From positions 61,905-125,904 of the forward strand of contig SEAC01000023.1 in the NCBI GenBank assembly GCA_004173235.1: 64,000 nucleotides of DNA, in the 5' to 3' direction. Position 1 is the first letter of the stretch, and the number at the start of each line of letters is the position of its first letter. The DNA comes from Chitinophagaceae bacterium. GTDB lineage: Bacteria > Bacteroidota > Bacteroidia > Chitinophagales > Chitinophagaceae. Positions 42,555 through 51,352 of the stretch are shown one piece after another. A program made the position numbers and the translations under genes. Below the pieces are notes generated by a model. That model was not told the origin of the DNA, searched no databases, and saw only the letters and a program-made list of their open reading frames with translations.

Positions 42555-44072
42555 TCAATAGAGGTTGTTCTGGCTCAGTAAACCGGAGCGTACGTCGTAG
42601 TCGGGGATCGGTAGCAGTTCGTGCTTGCCGGTAACGAAGCCGAGGGGGCCGAGTTCCTGCGGAGCCTTGCCCCAGCGCACGAGGTCCTGGAAGCGAACGC
42701 CTTCAAATGCAAGCTCCAGTTGGCGCTCGAGCATGATGGCATTCATATCCACCGTTGCCAGCGCGGGAAGTGCGGTGCCGGGACGCTGGCGAACCATATT
42801 GATGTAGGTAAGCGCCTTGGGCGTGCTGCCCGCGTTGAAGTTGGCTTCTGCAGCCATCAGCAACACGTCGGCATAACGCACCCAACGCCAATTGGTGCCG
42901 TAGTTGAGCTCGCCCACCGGTGCGCCTGTTTGCGACTGGAACGATCCATACTTGCGCTGGAAGAAGCCTTCGAAATCCCAGGCGTTCGGGCTCGTCCAGT
43001 TGCCGCCCGCGCTGATCAATTCAGCGGTCGACATCATCGTAGCCTTGCGGCGGTTCACATCGCCTGCGCTCTGAAACGCATCCCACAATTTCTGGCGAGG
43101 CACGTTGAAGCCCCAGCCACCGAGCAGCGAGTCGGAAGGCGCTTTGGTATAAAAGTCAGAGCGAGGGCCCATCAGCTGGATGTGGATGTTGCTTTCCGGA
43201 GCAGCGCCCCAGGGAAAGTTGCCCCAATCGTAGCTGCGGCTGGTGGTGTAGGAAACTTCGAAAAGCGATTCAATTCCAAATTCGCCGGCCTGCGAAAAAA
43301 CTTTGCCGATCGAAGGCTCCAGCCCATATTGGTTTGAGTTGATCACGTTCTCGAACTGCGTTGCAGACTCGCTCCATTTTTTCTGGTACAGCAACGCCTT
43401 ACCCAGCAAGGCCTGCGCTGCTCCCTTCGACATGCGGAAGCGGTCGGCGGCGCCATAAGAAGACTTCACAGGAAGCACGGCGATCGCATCGTTCAGGTCG
43501 CGCTCGATCTGCGCATAAACTGCAGCCTTGTCGGCACGGCCTACGCTGGTAAAGCCGGATGGCGGAACGTCGCCGGTAACCAGCGGAACGTTGCCCCACA
43601 GCGAAACGAGCTCGAGGTAGTTGTAGGCACGCAGCGCTTTAGCTTCGGCAATGAGGCGTGCACGCTTCGGTGTACCCGCATCGGCGCGGTTGATCACCTT
43701 GTTGGCGCGGTAAATCGTGTAATACATCATCCGCCATGCATCCTGCACTTTGTCGTTGGAAGCATTGAACGAATAATCGTCGAGCGTCTGGTAGCCTGGC
43801 TGGTCGCCCGAGTTGGAACCACCGGCGTTGCTTTCGTCGCTCAGCATCGTTTTTACAACGTAGATGCTGGCCCAGTTGGAATTGTAGTGTGCCGTCATGA
43901 GATCATAGATGGCGGTAGTGGCCTGGTCTACGTCTTCGTCGGTCTTGTAGAAATCCGATTCGGGGTAAGAGCCTGCAACCGGCTGGTCGAGGAACTTCTT
44001 ACATCCGGTCATACTGCCGGCAAGTGCCAGGCAAAGAAGTCCGGTCTTGATATAGGGAGCAATTGCTTTCAT
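42555..44072 (-). CDS. susD: SusD/RagB family glycan-binding lipoprotein
   Basis: A 505-residue outer-membrane lipoprotein that lids its SusC partner and binds the oligosaccharide. MKAIAPYIKTGLLCLALAGSMTGCKKFLDQPVAGSYP has the lipobox TGC and the classic KKFLDxxP opening. The tetratricopeptide-like core appears as LIAEAKALRAYNYLELVSLWGNVPLVTG, and the C-terminal ELAFEGVRFQDLVRWGKAPQEL-type motif is present. It lies 20 bp behind susC; substrate specificity is inferred from the downstream glucanases. Confidence 0.95.
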   Translation of the reverse strand: MKAIAPYIKTGLLCLALAGSMTGCKKFLDQPVAGSYPESDFYKTDEDVDQATTAIYDLMTAHYNSNWASIYVVKTMLSDESNAGGSNSGDQPGYQTLDDYSFNASNDKVQDAWRMMYYTIYRANKVINRADAGTPKRARLIAEAKALRAYNYLELVSLWGNVPLVTGDVPPSGFTSVGRADKAAVYAQIERDLNDAIAVLPVKSSYGAADRFRMSKGAAQALLGKALLYQKKWSESATQFENVINSNQYGLEPSIGKVFSQAGEFGIESLFEVSYTTSRSYDWGNFPWGAAPESNIHIQLMGPRSDFYTKAPSDSLLGGWGFNVPRQKLWDAFQSAGDVNRRKATMMSTAELISAGGNWTSPNAWDFEGFFQRKYGSFQSQTGAPVGELNYGTNWRWVRYADVLLMAAEANFNAGSTPKALTYINMVRQRPGTALPALATVDMNAIMLERQLELAFEGVRFQDLVRWGKAPQELGPLGFVTGKHELLPIPDYDVRSGLLSQNNLY

Positions 44073-44092
44073 TGTTCGTTGATTTGTTCGGT

Positions 44093-47000
44093 TTAGAAGG
44101 AAAGGTTCAATCCAATGGTGGCCTTGCGTGGAATGGGATAACCGCCCCGGTCGATGCCGATGCTGTTTCCGAGGTTGTTGCCGCTCTCGGGATCCACACC
44201 GGGATACTTGGTGAACGTGAAGAAATCATCGAGCGAAACGTATACGCGGAAGGTGCTCATGCGGGCGCGGTTGAGCAGGCTCGCAGGCAGCGTGTAACCC
44301 AGCTGGAGCTGGCGGATGCGGACGAACGAACCGTCGAACACCATCAGGTCGCTGGAGTAGATCTTGTCGTTGCCGGCATCTGCGCGGAACCAGTCGTTGG
44401 TAGAGCCTTCGCCCGTCCAGCGGTTGTTGTAGAAAAACAGGGGCTTGTTGGCCGTGGGGCGATCCGTACGGTTGAAACCCATGATGATCTCGTTGCCGCT
44501 CTGACCTTGTGCGAGCACAGAGAGGTCGAAGCCTTTGTACGACAGGTTCAGGTGCGCACCAAACACGAAGTCGGGGTGCGGCGAGCCGATCTTTGTCTTG
44601 TCGTCGTCGTTGAGGATGCCATCGTGGTTGCGGTCAACGAAGATGGGATCGCCGGGCTTCGGTGCCGGTGTATACGAAGTGATGTTGTTCTTCAGCAGGT
44701 AGTCGTTGATCTGCGCCTGCGTCTGGAAGATGCCGGCCGTTTGATAGCCGCTGAAATACCAGATAGGATAACCAACTTCCATGAGCGTGGCGCGGGTCCA
44801 CGAAGTGCCGATGTTGGTGCCGAAGCCGATCTTGTTGTTCGGGTCGAGCTCGGTAACCTCGTTGTTCACCGTGCTCATGTTCGCACCGATCTCCCAGGAG
44901 AAAGCGCCCTTTGTGCGGGCCGGCTGACGCCAGGTTACATCGAAGTCCCATCCCTTGTTCGTTACCGAACCGGCATTCACCGTTGAAATGTTATTGCCGA
45001 TGTAGAAGGGCACGCTGCCCACTGTCAGGAGGTCTTTCGTGGTGCGCTTATAGTAGTCTACCGTTACGCTAAGGCGGTTATCGAAGAAGGCGAGGTCGGT
45101 ACCGATGTCGAACTGCTCGCCGGTTTCCCAGGTCAGCTCGGGGTTTTCGAGGCTACCGGGAGCAGCGCCCTGCAGCGGGTTGCCGGTGGGGTCGTAGTAA
45201 GGTCCTGTGGTCACGATCTTGTTCTGCCACTCACCTACACCCACGCTGCGCACGTTGCCGTTCTGGCCCCAGCTGCCACGCAGCTTGCCCGATGTGAGCA
45301 CACGGCGTGCACGCTCGGGGAAGAAGCGCTCCTGCGTGAAGTTCCATCCTGCCTGGAAGGCGGGATAGGTCTTCCACTGGTGGCCGTCCGCTACTTTCGA
45401 AGATCCGTCGCGGCGAAGCGAAGCCACGAACAGGTAGCGGCCATCATAGTCGTAGTTGATACGGCCGAAGAACGAAGCCAGCGAATAGTCGACAGGGTAG
45501 CTGTAGATGCGGTCCTGGTCGTCGGGAACGAAGGATGCGTATGAGAAGCGCTCTTCTTCCTTGAAGAGGCCGGAGTACGAACCACCCGAATGGATCTCGT
45601 GCCACTTCTGCATCGATTGCCCCACCAGCGCCGTCAGGTTGTGCCCGCCAAAGCGGTGGTTGTAGGTAACGAAGTTCTCCAGCTGGCCCATCGTCCAGCG
45701 GTCGGTGTAGTCGTAACCGTTAGCAATGGTGTTCTGGCTTTCGTCGGAGAAGTAGAACTTGGGCGTCCAGCCGTGGCCGTCCTGGAAGGCTACGTCCATC
45801 CCAAAGCGGGAAGTGAACTTCAAACCTTTGATCGGCTCGATGTCAATGAAGCCGTTGCCGGTGATCTTGTGCTGGATGTTCTCGCCGTGCTGGTTTTCGA
45901 TGCGGGCGATGGGGTTGCCGTATTCACCTTTGAGGTAAGCGGAGATACCATATATATTACCATTGGCATCGCGCAGCAGCGGCTTGCCCTGGCTGATGGC
46001 CGTCTGCACGTGTGCGGGCAGGTTGTTGGCGTCGGTATAACGCACCGGTGTGGTGGGATCCATCAGCAGCGCGCTGGCGAGGATGGAGCCGAACTCGTTG
46101 TTTTCGGAGATGGCCTTGCGGTGATGATTGACATAACCGAGGCGTACGCCCACGTTCAGCCAGTTCTTTACGCGGTTCTCGTAGTTCATCCGCAGCGTGT
46201 AGCGGTTGAACTTGGCCTTGCTTCCCCCGGCGATACCGTCGGCGGAGAGGAGGCCGCCGCTCAGGTAGTAGGAGCTGCGGTCGGTGCCGCCGCTGAAGGC
46301 GAGCGTGTGGTGTTGCTGCGGTGCCGTTTGCAGCGTTTGATCCAGCCAGTTGGTGCCGTCGCCCATGTTGGCAACGTCGGCAAAGGTGGGAGCGTTAGCA
46401 ACGCCGGCTTCCTGCAGGTACTGGGTGTACTGCTGGGCATTCATCATTTTGATGAAGTCCTTTTTGATAGACTGGTTGGTGTACTGGCCCGTGTAGGAGA
46501 TCGTGCCGGCCTGGTTGGGACGGCCCGACTTCGTGGTGATCAGCACAACTCCGTTTGCGCCTTCCGCACCATAAATAGCGGCGGAGGCGGCGTCCTTCAG
46601 GATGTTGATCGTGGCGATGTCGCTCGGGTCAATCGATTCCATTCCGCCCATACGCACACCGTCTACGATGTAAAGGGGCTCGTTGTCGCGGTTGGATGAT
46701 GTACCGCGGATGCGCACCGAAAGTCCCGCGCCCGGCTGGCCCGAGGTGGGGAGCACCGTTACGCCCGACACACGGCCCTGGAGTGTTTGCTCGATGCGGG
46801 TGTTGGAAACGTTCTGGAGCTGGCTCGCATTGATGGTGGAAATGGCGCCGGTGACCTTGGCGCGCTTTTGCTGACCGTAGCCTACCACCACCACTTCATT
46901 CATGGTGCCGGCGGCGCTGGTGAGCGAAACGTTGAGGGGACCGCTGGATGGAACCAGCACGTCGCGGGCTTCCATACCTACATAAGTGAGGTGGAGGGTC

Positions 47001-47203
47001 GTTCCGGCCCTGGGGACACTTATAGTATAAGTGCCGTCGGCGTTGGTGACCACCGTTTTCTGGGTGCCGGGGATGGACACCGTCACCCCGGACAGAGGCT
47101 CGTTACTGGCATTGGTCACCCTCCCGGTGACCGTAAGCTCCTGGGCGAAGGCGCCGGAGCCGGCGTAAAGGAGTGTACACAGCAAGGCAATTTTCAGTTT
47201 CAT
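44093..47203 (-). CDS. susC: SusC/RagA family TonB-dependent outer-membrane transporter
   Basis: A 1036-residue TonB-dependent receptor importing glucan oligosaccharides, driven by proton-motive force through TonB. Signal peptide MKLKIALLCTLLYAGSGAFAQ, then the carboxypeptidase-D-like N-terminal domain (LTVTGRVTNASNEPLSGVTVSIPG), plug domain (VVVGYGQQKRAKVTGAISTIN, VSVRIRGTSSN-like), and a 22-strand barrel ending KATIGLNLSF. The SusC-type TonB box is VVVGYGQQKRA. The start codon is ATG 47203, not the TTG 47209. First gene of the PUL, with operator-like repeats upstream. Confidence 0.96.
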   Translation of the reverse strand: MKLKIALLCTLLYAGSGAFAQELTVTGRVTNASNEPLSGVTVSIPGTQKTVVTNADGTYTISVPRAGTTLHLTYVGMEARDVLVPSSGPLNVSLTSAAGTMNEVVVVGYGQQKRAKVTGAISTINASQLQNVSNTRIEQTLQGRVSGVTVLPTSGQPGAGLSVRIRGTSSNRDNEPLYIVDGVRMGGMESIDPSDIATINILKDAASAAIYGAEGANGVVLITTKSGRPNQAGTISYTGQYTNQSIKKDFIKMMNAQQYTQYLQEAGVANAPTFADVANMGDGTNWLDQTLQTAPQQHHTLAFSGGTDRSSYYLSGGLLSADGIAGGSKAKFNRYTLRMNYENRVKNWLNVGVRLGYVNHHRKAISENNEFGSILASALLMDPTTPVRYTDANNLPAHVQTAISQGKPLLRDANGNIYGISAYLKGEYGNPIARIENQHGENIQHKITGNGFIDIEPIKGLKFTSRFGMDVAFQDGHGWTPKFYFSDESQNTIANGYDYTDRWTMGQLENFVTYNHRFGGHNLTALVGQSMQKWHEIHSGGSYSGLFKEEERFSYASFVPDDQDRIYSYPVDYSLASFFGRINYDYDGRYLFVASLRRDGSSKVADGHQWKTYPAFQAGWNFTQERFFPERARRVLTSGKLRGSWGQNGNVRSVGVGEWQNKIVTTGPYYDPTGNPLQGAAPGSLENPELTWETGEQFDIGTDLAFFDNRLSVTVDYYKRTTKDLLTVGSVPFYIGNNISTVNAGSVTNKGWDFDVTWRQPARTKGAFSWEIGANMSTVNNEVTELDPNNKIGFGTNIGTSWTRATLMEVGYPIWYFSGYQTAGIFQTQAQINDYLLKNNITSYTPAPKPGDPIFVDRNHDGILNDDDKTKIGSPHPDFVFGAHLNLSYKGFDLSVLAQGQSGNEIIMGFNRTDRPTANKPLFFYNNRWTGEGSTNDWFRADAGNDKIYSSDLMVFDGSFVRIRQLQLGYTLPASLLNRARMSTFRVYVSLDDFFTFTKYPGVDPESGNNLGNSIGIDRGGYPIPRKATIGLNLSF

Positions 47204-47269
47204 ACACAAGCGATTTGTAGAGGTGTGAGATGAAGGACGGGCGCTGAGGCAGACTGCCCGGCCCTGCTG

Positions 47270-47277
47270 TAAAAGTA
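47270..47277 (-). promoter_or_regulatory. Candidate -7 element of susC (TACTTTTA)
   Basis: Minus-strand TACTTTTA (7/8 to TAnnTTTG) 67 bp upstream of the susC ATG. The TGATGTAGT repeats lie just upstream, at about -45 to -64 relative to the predicted start site. Confidence 0.4.
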
Positions 47278-47308
47278 CCCTTCCCAGAAGGCAAACCCCT
47301 CATCAACC

Positions 47309-47328
47309 ACTACATCACCACTACATCA
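47309..47328. promoter_or_regulatory. Twin operator-like repeat TGATGTAGT (two copies, 11-bp spacing)
   Basis: On the plus strand ACTACATCA at 47309-47317 and again at 47320-47328, so the copies are 11 bp apart, one helical turn. Both lie in the intergenic region between susC and the divergent regulator. Candidate binding site for the regulator. Confidence 0.6.
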
Positions 47329-47373
47329 AGACGGCCTCCGCCCCTGAAAAGACGCGTTTTTCACCCCTTCTCT

Positions 47374-47382
47374 ACTACATCA
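47374..47382. promoter_or_regulatory. Third TGATGTAGT copy near the regulator gene
   Basis: ACTACATCA at 47374-47382, 36 bp upstream of ATG 47418 and 54 bp from the second copy, roughly five helical turns. May mediate autoregulation of the regulator. Confidence 0.5.
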
Positions 47383-47417
47383 GTTAAAAAAATGTTACAT
47401 TCACAATCACGATTGCC

Positions 47418-50315
47418 ATGAGACGGGGAACCCTTTTTTTTCTGCTCCTGCTTTTTTCTGCGGCCCTTGGCGCACAGAATACAATCGGGCTACCGGAGAT
47501 CCGCAATTACGCGAAGCAGTCCTACCGGGCCGGCACCCAAAGCTGGCAGATCCGGCAGGACAGCCTCGGGCTTCTCTATTTTGCCAACAACGACGGCCTG
47601 CTGACTTACGACGGGGCCTGGTGGCATACCTATCCCCTTCCCAACAAAACCATCGTACGCTCGGTTGAGATCGGCACTGGCCGGATCTACGTAGGCGGCC
47701 AGGATGAGCTTGGCTACTTTGCCCCAGAACGCAACGGCGCCCTCCGATACCACTCGCTGAAGGAGCTGATACCCGTGGCCGACCGCTCGTTTGCCGACGT
47801 CTGGAACATCGTAAGCTTTGGCAACAGCCTGTTTTTCCGCACCAGCGACAAGATTTTCCAGTTTACAGGCGAAAAAGTGACCGTATCGCACAGCACCGAC
47901 TGGCGCTTTATGGCCGAATGCAACGGGCAGCTGCTGGTTCAGGACAACCCCCGGGGACTCCTCCGCTTCCGGGGCGGGTTCTGGGAACCGCTTCTTCCCG
48001 GTGCAGCCTACCCTAAAGATTTCCTCTGCACCGGCCTCCTCCCCCTTGGCCGCGATTCGATGCTGATGACCACCTTCCGGCAAGGCACCTTCCTGATCGC
48101 CGACGGAAAGATGTCTCCCTTTGAAAGCCCCGACCTGAAAAAGATCGCAGGACGCCTTATTTATACGGCTACCGTGGCCGATCCCCGGCATTACCTGTTT
48201 GCCACCACGCTGGAAGGTTGCTACATCGTAGACCACAAAGGCAACATCACGCAAAGCTTTACCCGACGAGAGGGGCTCCAGAACAACAACATCCTTTCCG
48301 CCTTCTTCGACCGCGAGCGCAACCTCTGGCTGGGGCTCGACAACGGCATTGACTTTATTACCTACGACAGCCCGGTGCGGCACATTTATCCTTCGTTGCA
48401 GAATGAAGGATCGGGCTACACGGCAATGGTGTTCGGAAGTCAGCTTTACATCGGCACCTCAAATGGCCTTTACCAGGTGCCCCTCGACGGCAGCCGCGAC
48501 CTGAGCTACGCACGCGGAGCCTTTACACCGTTAACCGGGGCACAAGGGCAGGTTTGGAATCTGTCGGAAGTGAACGGCCGCCTGCTGATGGGCCACCACG
48601 AGGGCGCATTTGAAGTGGGCAACGGCAGCGTGCGGATGCTTGCGGGCGGAACCGGCTATTGGGCCTTCTTCCCCTACTCCAACGTGCTGCCTTCCGAGCT
48701 GATGGTAGCCGGAACCTACAACGGCATCCGGTTGTTCGGTTTTGACGGCTCGTCATTCAACCTGAAAGAACAGGCGGCGCCCTTCGAGTCGGCGCGCTTC
48801 ATCAGCATCGACAACAACGACCGCACCATCTGGGTGGCGCATCCGTACAAAGGTATTTACCGTGTGCGCTTCGATGCCAACCTGCGGCCGCAGTTGCGGC
48901 GCTATGCGAGCGGCGACGGTCTGCTTTCAATCAACAACAACTATATCTTCAAGGTGCGCAACCGCATCATTGCCACCACCGAGAACGGCGTGTTTGAATA
49001 CGATGCCGCAAAAGACCGCTTCGCGCCGTCGGTATACTTCCGCAACCTGCTCAACCTGCCCAACATCCGCATGATAAAGGAAGACGCGGAGGGCAACATC
49101 TGGTTTGTGCGCGAGAAGAAAGTGTGCGTGCTGCTTGCCGGCGACAAGCCACAGGTGATTTGCCTGCCCGAGCTGACCGAAAAGCTGGTAAACGGTTTCG
49201 AATACATCTACCCGCTGGATCCCGAGAACGTGCTCATCGGTGCCGAGCACGGCTTCATGCACATCAACTTCCGCAAGTACCTGCAACGCCGCCATCGCCT
49301 CGATGTACTGCTCCGCACGATGCGCATCGGCGGGGGCTCCGACTCGCTGTTGTATGGCGGCTTCGGTAGCACGGGAAAGCTGGAAGTGCCCAACCGCGCC
49401 AGCACGGTGCACTTCGAGTATGCTTCCACCTCTTATGGCGACCAGGAAAACATTGAGTATGCCTGCCGCCTTCGCGGGCTCGATAAGGAATGGTCGGACT
49501 GGAGCAAGCGTGTGGAGAAGGAATACCAGCACCTGCCCGCCGGCACCTACACGTTCGAGGTGAAAGCCCGCAATAGTCTTGGGCAGGAATCGGCCGTGGA
49601 AGCGCGCACCTTCGTGGTGCTGCCACCGTGGTACCTCAGCTGGTGGGCCTATGCGATCTACGCACTTCTTTGCGGCGCGGCTATCTTTCTGCTGGTGCGT
49701 TACCAGCGTTCCAAATTCCGGCAGCAGCAGGAGCGCCACGATGAAGAACAGCGCCGGCTTCTGTACCTCCACCAACTGGAACTCGACAAGACGGAAAAGG
49801 AGATCATTCGCCTGCAAAACGAAAAACTGGAAGCCGAGATCGCGCACAAGAATTCGCAGCTCGCCAGCTCGGCGATGCACCTCGTGCAAAAAGGTGAAAT
49901 GCTCGGCAGGCTGAAGGACGAACTATCGCGCATCAAGAAGAAGCTCGATAGCGAGGTGGCCACGGAGGATTTCAAAAAGGTGATTCGTATTCTTCACGAA
50001 GAAGAAAAGGTGAACGACGAGTGGGACAACTTCACGCATCACTTCGACAAGGTGCACGGCAACTTCCTGCAGGCCCTGAAGGCGCAGTTCCCGGCGCTTA
50101 CACCCAACGAGCTGAAGCTCTCGGCCTACCTCCGGATGAACCTCAGTAGTAAAGAAGTAGCGCAGCTGATGAACATCTCCGTGCGGGGCGTGGAGATCAG
50201 CCGATACCGCCTTCGCAAGAAACTTCAGCTGCCCACCGAGACAAACCTGTTCGAATTCCTGATCAGCATCCAGCCCGGTGATGGGCCGCCGCTCGGTCCG
50301 GAGCAACGATCGTGA
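47418..50315 (+). CDS. Propeller/Y_Y_Y transmembrane transcriptional regulator without kinase domain
   Basis: A 965-residue one-protein sensor-regulator. Signal peptide MRRGTLFFLLLLFSAALGAQ, then a periplasmic Reg_prop propeller (LGLLYFANNDGLLTYDG, NLWLGLDNGIDFITYDS), a Y_Y_Y domain (ASTVHFEYASTSYGDQENIEYACRLRGLDKEWSDWS), one transmembrane segment (WWAYAIYALLCGAAIFLLVRY), a coiled coil (EKEIIRLQNEKLEAEIAHKNSQLASSAMHLVQKGEM) and a cytosolic LuxR-type helix-turn-helix (LTPNELKLSAYLRMNLSSKEVAQLMNISVRGVEISRYRLRKKL). No HisKA or HATPase is seen. It is divergent from susC, so it very likely activates the PUL in response to glucan products. ATG 47418 is well placed for the signal. Confidence 0.92.
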   Translation: MRRGTLFFLLLLFSAALGAQNTIGLPEIRNYAKQSYRAGTQSWQIRQDSLGLLYFANNDGLLTYDGAWWHTYPLPNKTIVRSVEIGTGRIYVGGQDELGYFAPERNGALRYHSLKELIPVADRSFADVWNIVSFGNSLFFRTSDKIFQFTGEKVTVSHSTDWRFMAECNGQLLVQDNPRGLLRFRGGFWEPLLPGAAYPKDFLCTGLLPLGRDSMLMTTFRQGTFLIADGKMSPFESPDLKKIAGRLIYTATVADPRHYLFATTLEGCYIVDHKGNITQSFTRREGLQNNNILSAFFDRERNLWLGLDNGIDFITYDSPVRHIYPSLQNEGSGYTAMVFGSQLYIGTSNGLYQVPLDGSRDLSYARGAFTPLTGAQGQVWNLSEVNGRLLMGHHEGAFEVGNGSVRMLAGGTGYWAFFPYSNVLPSELMVAGTYNGIRLFGFDGSSFNLKEQAAPFESARFISIDNNDRTIWVAHPYKGIYRVRFDANLRPQLRRYASGDGLLSINNNYIFKVRNRIIATTENGVFEYDAAKDRFAPSVYFRNLLNLPNIRMIKEDAEGNIWFVREKKVCVLLAGDKPQVICLPELTEKLVNGFEYIYPLDPENVLIGAEHGFMHINFRKYLQRRHRLDVLLRTMRIGGGSDSLLYGGFGSTGKLEVPNRASTVHFEYASTSYGDQENIEYACRLRGLDKEWSDWSKRVEKEYQHLPAGTYTFEVKARNSLGQESAVEARTFVVLPPWYLSWWAYAIYALLCGAAIFLLVRYQRSKFRQQQERHDEEQRRLLYLHQLELDKTEKEIIRLQNEKLEAEIAHKNSQLASSAMHLVQKGEMLGRLKDELSRIKKKLDSEVATEDFKKVIRILHEEEKVNDEWDNFTHHFDKVHGNFLQALKAQFPALTPNELKLSAYLRMNLSSKEVAQLMNISVRGVEISRYRLRKKLQLPTETNLFEFLISIQPGDGPPLGPEQRS

Positions 50316-50444
50316 TACACTCCTAAGTTTCAGCGCGTGCTATGCCAATGCCCCGTATGCAGCTACGAGATAAAGGCGCGGGCAGCCTCATTTTTTAACG
50401 TTCAAAACCTGTAGTGGGTACTATATTTGTCCCCTCAACAGCAA
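50316..50444 (+). promoter_or_regulatory. Promoter region of the arginine operon (-7 TATATTTG)
   Basis: TATATTTG at 50422-50429 is a perfect TAnnTTTG match; transcription would start near 50434, about 11 nt before the leader ORF. A TTCAAAA stretch lies about 20 bp upstream. No other signal is visible in the remaining spacer. Confidence 0.55.
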
Positions 50445-50555
50445 ATGAACACGAGCACGCACAACAAGCATTTCATCTTCTTTACACCGGCCCTTACCCG
50501 GATGTACGACGTGTGCTTCGACCTGTTCCGCTATCTTTCCCGACCCGGTTTCTGA
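50445..50555 (+). CDS. Candidate leader peptide of the arginine operon (36 aa)
   Basis: A short ORF below the track cut-off: MNTSTHNKHFIFFTPALTRMYD and ending FRYLSRPGF, 36 codons plus TGA. It starts about 11 nt after the predicted transcription start and ends inside the 5' arm of a hairpin (50552-50587), the geometry expected of a translated attenuator. Arg codons are at 19, 29 and 33 rather than in a run, so direct arginine sensing by tRNA stalling is not obvious. Phe is enriched (eight of 36). Leader function is inferred; a real micro-protein is possible. Confidence 0.5.
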   Translation: MNTSTHNKHFIFFTPALTRMYDVCFDLFRYLSRPGF

Positions 50556-50587
50556 TAGGACGAGCCGCTCACCAGGGCCCCTATCAG
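50552..50587 (+). promoter_or_regulatory. Attenuator-like hairpin CTGATAGG/CCTATCAG with competing segment
   Basis: Eight-base-pair perfect stem CTGATAGG (50552-50559) with CCTATCAG (50580-50587), 20-nt loop. The leader stop codon lies in the 5' arm. An upstream CTATC (50531-50535), within the leader reading frame, can instead pair with GATAG (50554-50558), so the two structures are mutually exclusive. Confidence 0.45.
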
Positions 50588-50654
50588 TGAAGAAAGGCAG
50601 ATCGGAATTTTCTTTGGATTGGTGATCCCCTCATTACATTTTTTTACGGAACAC

Positions 50655-51350
50655 GTGGAGAATCAGCAGATTATTGTCAGGGTAGCAACCCCTGCGGATA
50701 CAGTATATGCCAGCACCATCACTGCCGAAATGGAAGCATCGGCGAAAGCGCGCGGCACGGGGATTGCCAAGCGAAGCCCCGAATACGTGGCGCACAAGAT
50801 GGAAGAAGGCAAGGCGGTGATCGCGCTCTCGGGCGACGGCACCTGGGCGGGCTTTTGCTATATCGAAACCTGGGAGGGTGAATATGTGGCCAACTCCGGC
50901 CTCATTGTGTCGCCCCAATTTCGCAAGGGTGGTGTGGCCAAGGCCATCAAGCAGCGCATCTTCGAGCTGAGCCGCGAGAAATACCCCGATGCGAAGCTCT
51001 TCGGCCTCACAACCGGTCTGGCTGTGATGAAGATCAACAGCGACCTGGGCTACGAGCCGGTTACTTACTCCGAGCTGACGCAGGATGAAAAGTTCTGGGC
51101 CGGCTGCCAGAGCTGCGTGAACTACGACATCCTTATGAGCAAGGAGCGCAAGAACTGCCTGTGCACCGCGATGCTGTTTGATCCGAAAGAGCATGCCGTG
51201 GTGGAAGAAGTGACGAAGGAGTTTGCCAAGCGTAAGCCAGTGTTCGAGCGCCTGCTGCGCTTCAAGCAGAACCGCTTTCTCAAACGCCTCACCATCGACC
51301 GCAACGGCGGGCGTAAATTGAAAATGTTTTTCTTTAACCTTTTGTCCTGA
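50655..51350 (+). CDS. GNAT N-acyltransferase of the Bacteroidetes arginine operon
   Basis: A 231-residue GNAT protein starting most plausibly at GTG 50655 (MENQQIIVRVATPADTVYASTI). The track start is a TTG at 50619; the intervening residues are not conserved-looking. Features: AESAKARGTGIAKRSPEYVAHKM-type block, FCYIETWEGEYVANSGLIVSPQFRKGGVAKAIKQRIFELSREK for acyl-CoA binding, and a Cys-rich CQSCVNYDILMSKERKNCLCTAMLFDP. Its fixed place before argG in Bacteroidota suggests it makes the N-acylated glutamate (acetyl or succinyl) that begins the pathway, replacing ArgA/ArgJ, which are missing here. This is inference; the reaction has not been read from sequence. Confidence 0.85.
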   Translation: MENQQIIVRVATPADTVYASTITAEMEASAKARGTGIAKRSPEYVAHKMEEGKAVIALSGDGTWAGFCYIETWEGEYVANSGLIVSPQFRKGGVAKAIKQRIFELSREKYPDAKLFGLTTGLAVMKINSDLGYEPVTYSELTQDEKFWAGCQSCVNYDILMSKERKNCLCTAMLFDPKEHAVVEEVTKEFAKRKPVFERLLRFKQNRFLKRLTIDRNGGRKLKMFFFNLLS

Positions 51351-51352
51351 CA

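Noticed and set aside
45590-46699. 369-aa plus-strand ORF over susC
   Set aside because: Shadow of the SusC frame, Val/Gly-rich with no recognised domain.
50316-50400. Terminator after the PUL regulator gene
   Set aside because: A T-run exists at 50391-50396 but no convincing stem precedes it.
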